From contig JAUWCP010000060.1 of the NCBI GenBank assembly GCA_030609245.1, positions 1 to 11,115 on the forward strand: DNA of 11,115 bases, written 5' to 3'. The translations under genes and the position numbers were made by a program. Shown here piece by piece: positions 6,911 to 11,115 of the stretch. Positions within the stretch are counted from its first letter, which is position 1. Every line of letters starts with the position of its first letter. The notes under the pieces were generated by a model, which searched no databases, had not been told where the DNA came from, and was given only the letters and a program-made list of their open reading frames with translations. Source of the DNA: Hyphomicrobium sp. (GTDB lineage: Bacteria > Pseudomonadota > Alphaproteobacteria > Rhizobiales > Hyphomicrobiaceae).

Positions 6911-8329
6911 TCAGTCCTGCAAGACCCAGGTGTCTTTTGTGCCGCCACCTTGGCTCGAATTAACGACGAGTGAGCCCTGTTTCAGAGCCACACGGGTCAG
7001 TCCGCCCGGAGTAATGCGAACCTGATCGCCGAAAAGCGCGAAAGGCCGCAAATCGAGGTGCCGCGGCGCCACGCCCGCTTCGACCAGCGTAGGGCAGGTC
7101 GAAAGCGCCAGCGTGGGCTGCGCAATATAGTTATCCGGGTGCGCTTGAAGCTTCATGCGGAATGTATCGATTTCGTCCTTTGAAGCCGTAGGCCCGATGA
7201 GCATCCCGTAGCCGCCAGAACCATGAACCTCTTTGATGACTAACTCAGGCAAGTGTTCCAACACGTAGGCGAGGTCTTCGGCTTTTCGACAGTTGTAGGT
7301 CGGCACGTTCTGCAGGATTGGCGCACGGCCTGTGTAGAATTGGATGATCTCAGGGATGTAACTGTAAATCGCCTTATCGTCGGCAATGCCGGCACCAGGT
7401 GCGTTGACGATCGTTACGCGGCCCCCACGGTAGAGGTCGAAGAGGCCGGAGACTCCTAGAACTGAATCGGGCCGAAACACCAACGGGTCGAGAAATTCAT
7501 CGTCAATGCGACGATACAGAACGTCGACCTGCGTCGGCCCGAGTATCGTCTTCATCTGCAGAACGCCGTCAAGAACGACGAGATCCTGGCCCTCGACCAG
7601 CTCGACGCCCATCTGATCAGCGAGAAACGAATGCTCGTAGTACGCGCTGTTAAAAGGACCGGGGGTGAGAAGGGCGATCGTCGGCTCGCGATCGAGATCG
7701 CGCGGGGCGACGCTTTCCAGCGTCTTTAGCAAATTCTCCGGATAGTTCTCGACGGAGGCGACACGGATCTTGGCAAAGAGATCGGGAAACATGTGCATCA
7801 TCGTTTCCCGATTCTCCAGCATGTAGGAGACGCCAGACGGCGTGCGTGTGTTGTCCTCCAGTACGAAGAAATCTTTCTCGCTCGTGCGCACGATGTCGAT
7901 GCCAATAACGTGACTGTAGATGCCAAGCGGCGGCTTTGCGCCCACCATCTCGGGTATGAACGCACTGTTGGAAATGACAAGTTCCTCGGGGATGCGGCCG
8001 GCCTTGATGATCTCCTGGCGGTGGTAGATGTCGTACATGAATGCATTGAGCGCACGCACGCGTTGCTCAATGCCCACCGTGAGGCGCCGCCATTCAGATG
8101 CGGACAGAATCCGCGGAATGATATCAAAGGGAATGAGCCGCTCGCCTGCGTCCTCGCTGCCATAAACGGAGAACGTTATGCCGGTGCGACGGAAGAGGGT
8201 CTCGGCCTCGACTGACTTACGCTTGAGAGCCTCAAGCTTTTGCGTGCCAAGCCACTCTGCAAAGGCAGAATAGGGCGATCGAACGCCCTGCCCGCCATTG
8301 CCGTTCATTTCGTCGAATGCTTGTCGCAA
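6911..8329 (-). CDS. Circularly permuted ATP-grasp type 2 protein (DUF404/DUF407)
   Basis: ATP-grasp enzymes activate a carboxylate as an acyl phosphate and join it to an amine; the substrate of this branch is unknown, and peptide or amide ligation is the proposed role. Length is 472 residues. Motifs in order are FDEMNG near the N-terminus, VLEDNTRTPSGVSYMLENR (156-174), NAPGAGIADDKAIYSYIP (309-326), VIKEVHGSGGYGMLIGP (364-380), RHLDLRPFAL (423-432), TPGGLTRVA (440-448) and NSSQGGGTKDTWVL (457-470). The last blocks carry the nucleotide and metal ligands. No truncation is seen. The start is TTG: GAGGG (8334-8338) lies 4 nt before it, and the first ATG (8308) would cut off FDEM, which relatives keep. 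It is the first gene of the four-gene Anbu cluster, so its 5' flank should hold the promoter. Glutathione synthase-like or tubulin-ligase-like activity cannot be excluded. Confidence 0.93.
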   Translation of the reverse strand: MRQAFDEMNGNGGQGVRSPYSAFAEWLGTQKLEALKRKSVEAETLFRRTGITFSVYGSEDAGERLIPFDIIPRILSASEWRRLTVGIEQRVRALNAFMYDIYHRQEIIKAGRIPEELVISNSAFIPEMVGAKPPLGIYSHVIGIDIVRTSEKDFFVLEDNTRTPSGVSYMLENRETMMHMFPDLFAKIRVASVENYPENLLKTLESVAPRDLDREPTIALLTPGPFNSAYYEHSFLADQMGVELVEGQDLVVLDGVLQMKTILGPTQVDVLYRRIDDEFLDPLVFRPDSVLGVSGLFDLYRGGRVTIVNAPGAGIADDKAIYSYIPEIIQFYTGRAPILQNVPTYNCRKAEDLAYVLEHLPELVIKEVHGSGGYGMLIGPTASKDEIDTFRMKLQAHPDNYIAQPTLALSTCPTLVEAGVAPRHLDLRPFALFGDQVRITPGGLTRVALKQGSLVVNSSQGGGTKDTWVLQD

Positions 8330-8527
8330 CAGGCCCTCACGATTTACACACGAAGTTCGCCACTGCGATTAGCAGGCCAACGTACCGATGCCTACAAATT
8401 GGAGCATTAACGCACGCAGGTCACATCGTGCACTGCCTGCGCAACAAGCAGATGCCTAAGGGATTAGCAGACGGTACGCGCCACCCAAAGCGACGAGCCC
8501 AAGCAAAAACGGAATAGTCAGTAGACT
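8330..8527. promoter_or_regulatory. 198-bp intergenic region, presumed promoter of the Anbu cluster
   Basis: The region separates fhs from the ATP-grasp gene. It contains the 9-mer GATTAGCAG twice (8367-8375 and 8462-8470), the 8-mer GATGCCTA twice (8387-8394 and 8451-8458), the pair CGTACCG/CGGTACG in opposite orientation (8381-8387 and 8472-8478), and an inverted repeat CGCAGG...CCTGCG (8415-8441, 15-nt loop). No hairpin is followed by a T-run, and I found no clear -35/-10 pair. On the minus strand the two 9-mers read CTGCTAATC. A promoter is inferred from position only. Confidence 0.35.
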
Positions 8528-10204
8528 CTAGAACAGTCCTTCGATCTGACCTTCAGCGTTAATCTTTATGGATTCGGCCGCCGGCACACGCGGCAATCCG
8601 GGCATGGTCATGATCTGGCCCGTGATGACAACGATGAATTCAGCACCGGCTGACAACCGAAGTTCGCGCACTGGCACCACGTGACCCGTTGGCGCCCCGC
8701 GCTTACTTGGATCGGTCGAGAACGAATACTGAGTCTTCGCCATGCACACGGGCAAGTTTCCAAAGCCGGCCGCCTCCAGGTCCTTAAAGGCGGTTTCGAC
8801 AGAGGCATCGCACGCAATGTCGGAAGCACCGTAGATCTCGGTCGCGACCGTCCTGACCTTATCGCGCAGCGACATCTCGTCTGGGTAGAGCGGCTTGAAG
8901 GCAGCCTTACCGCTGTCGACGACCTCCACAATGTGATGCGCTAACGCCTCGGTTCCGGCGCCACCCTCGGCCCAGTGGTTGCACATGAAGGCCTTGGTGC
9001 CAACGCTCTCGGCCACCTTCATGACCTCTTGAATTTCCGCATCCGTGTCGCTGATGAAACGATTGACGCCGACGACAGCCGGCACGCCGAACTTAGCGAT
9101 GTTCTCCAGGTGCCGCTTGAGGTTCTCGCAGCCCTTGCTCACGGCCATCACGTTCTCGTCCTTCAGAGCGTCCTTGGCGACGCCGCCGTGCATCTTCAAA
9201 GCACGCACGGTTGCAACGACCACGACGGCGTCGGGCGTAAGCCCCGCTTTGCGGCACTTGATGTTGAAAAATTTCTCGGCTCCCAGATCGGCTCCAAAGC
9301 CGGCTTCTGTCACCACATAGTCGGCGAGCTTGAGCGCTGTCTTTGTGGCGAGCACCGAGTTGCAACCATGCGCAATGTTGGCGAAGGGACCGCCGTGGAT
9401 GAAGACCGGGTTGTTCTCAAGCGTCTGCACCAGGTTGGGCATCAGCGCGTCTTTGAGCAGCACGGTCATGGCGCCGTCAGCCTTGATCTCGCGCGCCCGG
9501 ATCGGCTTCTTATCGCGCGTGTAGCCGACGATGATATTGCCCAGGCGGCGCTCGAGATCCTTCAGGTCGAGTGACAAGCAGAGGATGGCCATAACCTCGG
9601 AAGCGACAGTAATGTCGAATCCGTCTTGACGCGGGAAGCCATTGGCCACACCGCCCAGAGAATTGACGATCGAGCGCAGCGCCCGATCGTTCATATCGAG
9701 AACGCGCCGCCACGCCACGCGCCGGCTGTCCAATCCCAATCCGTTGCCCCAATAGATGTGGTTGTCCACCATCGCTGACAGCAAGTTGTGCGCTGAAGTG
9801 ATGGCGTGGAAATCGCCGGTAAAGTGGAGATTGATATCCTCCATGGGCACGACCTGAGCGTAGCCGCCGCCAGCCGCGCCGCCCTTGACGCCGAAACAGG
9901 GTCCAAGCGAGGGCTCCCGCAGACACATCATCGCCTTCTTGCCGATGCGATTGAGCCCGTCGCCCAAGCCCACTGTCGTCGTTGTCTTACCTTCGCCGGC
10001 CGGCGTCGGACTGATGGCGGTGACAAGGATGAGCTTGCCGTCCTTCCTATCTTTCAGGGAGTTGATGTAGTCGAACAAAACCTTGGCCTTTGTCGTCCCA
10101 AACGGTACGAGCGCCTCGGCGGGAATTGTGGCTTTGGCGGCTACCTCGGTAATCGGCTTCATCGTTGCCGCACGGGCAATCTCAATGTCGGACTTTACGG
10201 TCAC
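8528..10204 (-). CDS. fhs: Formate-tetrahydrofolate ligase
   Basis: This enzyme makes 10-formyl-tetrahydrofolate from formate, THF and ATP, feeding C1 units into purines, serine or, in methylotrophs, assimilation; it acts in the cytosol as a tetramer. From the GTG at 10204 it has 558 residues, the usual length. The P-loop TPAGEGKTTTT is at 67-77, followed by REPSLGPCFGVKGGAAGGGYAQV (from 96), NLHFTGDFHAI and, later, NRFISDTDAEI and NHWAEGGAGTEALA, all diagnostic. The C-terminus GLPRVPAAESIKI is intact. The start is GTG because GGGAGGA (10214-10220) lies 9 nt before it; the in-frame TTG at 10222 overlaps that site. The protein then opens with VKSDIEIARAATMKPI, as relatives do. No fol, mtd or fch gene is adjacent, so whether it serves formate assimilation or general folate supply is open. 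Also known as ftfL. Confidence 0.97.
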   Translation of the reverse strand: MTVKSDIEIARAATMKPITEVAAKATIPAEALVPFGTTKAKVLFDYINSLKDRKDGKLILVTAISPTPAGEGKTTTTVGLGDGLNRIGKKAMMCLREPSLGPCFGVKGGAAGGGYAQVVPMEDINLHFTGDFHAITSAHNLLSAMVDNHIYWGNGLGLDSRRVAWRRVLDMNDRALRSIVNSLGGVANGFPRQDGFDITVASEVMAILCLSLDLKDLERRLGNIIVGYTRDKKPIRAREIKADGAMTVLLKDALMPNLVQTLENNPVFIHGGPFANIAHGCNSVLATKTALKLADYVVTEAGFGADLGAEKFFNIKCRKAGLTPDAVVVVATVRALKMHGGVAKDALKDENVMAVSKGCENLKRHLENIAKFGVPAVVGVNRFISDTDAEIQEVMKVAESVGTKAFMCNHWAEGGAGTEALAHHIVEVVDSGKAAFKPLYPDEMSLRDKVRTVATEIYGASDIACDASVETAFKDLEAAGFGNLPVCMAKTQYSFSTDPSKRGAPTGHVVPVRELRLSAGAEFIVVITGQIMTMPGLPRVPAAESIKINAEGQIEGLF

Positions 10205-10213
10205 GGTTCTTAT

Positions 10214-10220
10214 TCCTCCC
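10214..10220 (-). promoter_or_regulatory. Ribosome binding site deciding the fhs start
   Basis: The minus strand reads GGGAGGA, 9 nt before GTG 10204. It overlaps the alternative in-frame TTG at 10220-10222, which therefore cannot use it. Confidence 0.75.
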
Positions 10221-10339
10221 AAAAGCGCTCTTTATTGACGGCACCAATTGAATAGAACGGCGAGGGGCCGGCGGGCCGCGCTCCCACCGATATTGGCGTC
10301 TTGAACCGCGCGCGCCAAGTCTCGACTTGCGGGCAGACG

Positions 10340-10364
10340 CGATGCCGCACTGCATCATGCATCG
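10340..10364 (-). terminator. Weak inverted repeat after the terC stop
   Basis: CGATGC and GCATCG form a 6-bp stem with a 13-nt loop, starting 6 nt after the stop codon. No T-run follows, so termination here is doubtful. The rest of the 166-bp gap to fhs (10205-10370) shows no clear promoter, although fhs probably has its own. Confidence 0.2.
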
Positions 10365-10370
10365 TGAAGG

Positions 10371-11115
10371 CTAGTCCGGGCCACCACGATGCGTACCACT
10401 TCGTGCTCTCATGACAAGAAGTCCTACTGCGATGACGAACGAAGCGCCAACCATCGCGCACCAAAGTTCGAATGTGTGAAAGTCGATACCGAGCTTGTCG
10501 GCGATCGTCGTCACATAAGGTTGCAGCACCTTCTCACCGGCGATGAGCTCGCCGGCGATCCACCCCAAAAGCGCCGCTCCGCCCCAAACAAGCATTGGGA
10601 AACGCGACAGCAGCGCCATGATGAGGGTCGATCCGCCGACAACGAGCGGGATGCTGATCAGGAGCCCCATCACAATCAGGCTCCAGTCACCTTTGGCCGC
10701 GCCGGCAATGGCAAGGATATTGTCGAGACTCATAACAGCATCAGCGATGGCGATGGTTTTCACCGCGTCCCACAGGGTCTCGCCACTGCGTACGCTATCT
10801 TCACTCGCCTCCTCTGCTAAGAGCAGCTTCACGGCGATCCAGAACAGAACGAGGCCTCCGGCCATTGCCAGAATGGGTACGCCGAGCAGCGATCCGACCA
10901 CCAGCGTGAACCCAATGCGCATGATGACGGCCGCGGCGGCACCGAGGATGATGCCTACTACACGCTGGCGCGGGGGAAGTGTGTGGCACGCAAGCGCGAT
11001 GACAACGGCGTTGTCCCCCGCCAACACGATGTCGACGCCAATGATCTTGAGAACCGATAGGCCGTAGCTGCTCAACCCCAGACCTTCAGCCAACTGCTCA
11101 AAGTTGAGGAAGCTA
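10371..11115 (-). CDS. TerC family integral membrane protein (YjbE-like), 5' end outside window
   Basis: TerC-family proteins are inner-membrane proteins linked to metal-ion handling, with several members acting in Mn2+ export or metal loading of secreted proteins; tellurite resistance is a historical label. The frame stays open to the right edge. The first in-frame TTG (11093) has SFLNFEQ in frame before it, which looks like the usual N-terminus, so the real start lies just outside. About 248 residues are visible, close to full length. Two equivalent acidic membrane motifs, DIVLAGDNAVV and DAVMSLDNILA, are the family hallmark and probably bind metal. Roughly seven hydrophobic segments can be counted, and the tail RARSGTHRGGPD is charged. 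No CBS or transporter-associated domain follows, so this is the short form. Its substrate cannot be told, and no link to fhs is evident. Confidence 0.9.
   Translation of the reverse strand, partial: SFLNFEQLAEGLGLSSYGLSVLKIIGVDIVLAGDNAVVIALACHTLPPRQRVVGIILGAAAAVIMRIGFTLVVGSLLGVPILAMAGGLVLFWIAVKLLLAEEASEDSVRSGETLWDAVKTIAIADAVMSLDNILAIAGAAKGDWSLIVMGLLISIPLVVGGSTLIMALLSRFPMLVWGGAALLGWIAGELIAGEKVLQPYVTTIADKLGIDFHTFELWCAMVGASFVIAVGLLVMRARSGTHRGGPD

Noticed and set aside
8975..9574. A 199-codon open frame on the plus strand inside fhs.
   Set aside because: It is antisense to the most conserved part of fhs, and its histidine- and valine-rich composition mirrors the codons of the opposite strand.

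Overview
The window reads as chromosomal DNA of an alphaproteobacterium, probably of the order Hyphomicrobiales (inference). Reasons are the moderately GC-rich sequence, a short proteobacterial class I phosphoribulokinase whose key residues keep the Rhodobacter numbering, an Anbu-type proteasome homologue in its typical four-gene setting, and a formate-tetrahydrofolate ligase close to Calvin-cycle genes. All ten supported genes lie on the minus strand, so transcription runs from the right edge (11115) to the left edge (1). I see no tRNA, rRNA, CRISPR array, insertion sequence or phage gene.

In transcription order: (1) a TerC-family membrane protein, cut by the right edge (10371-11115); (2) formate-tetrahydrofolate ligase fhs (8528-10204), which makes 10-formyl-THF from formate; (3) a compact four-gene cluster (4319-8329): circularly permuted ATP-grasp enzyme, alpha-E helical protein, transglutaminase-like cysteine peptidase, and Anbu, a self-standing proteasome beta-subunit homologue; (4) UDP-glucose 6-dehydrogenase (2840-4141), which makes UDP-glucuronate; (5) after a 406-bp gap, a Calvin-cycle operon: class I fructose-1,6-bisphosphatase (1357-2433), phosphoribulokinase (443-1318) and the first 108 codons of ribulose-phosphate 3-epimerase (1-326).

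fbp, prk and rpe together regenerate ribulose 1,5-bisphosphate, so the organism very likely fixes CO2. Transketolase, aldolase, RuBisCO and cbbR are not between these genes or elsewhere in the window. The fhs gene adds one-carbon capacity. The set is compatible with a facultative autotroph or a C1-using organism but does not prove either.

The most interesting part is the ATP-grasp/alpha-E/transglutaminase/Anbu cluster. It joins a likely peptide-bond (amide) former to two likely peptide-bond breakers or transferases, and its substrate is unknown. The association is known from other bacteria; what it does is not. Other points worth attention are a 17-bp tandem repeat directly before fbp, and several genes that appear to use TTG or GTG starts chosen by strong ribosome binding sites.
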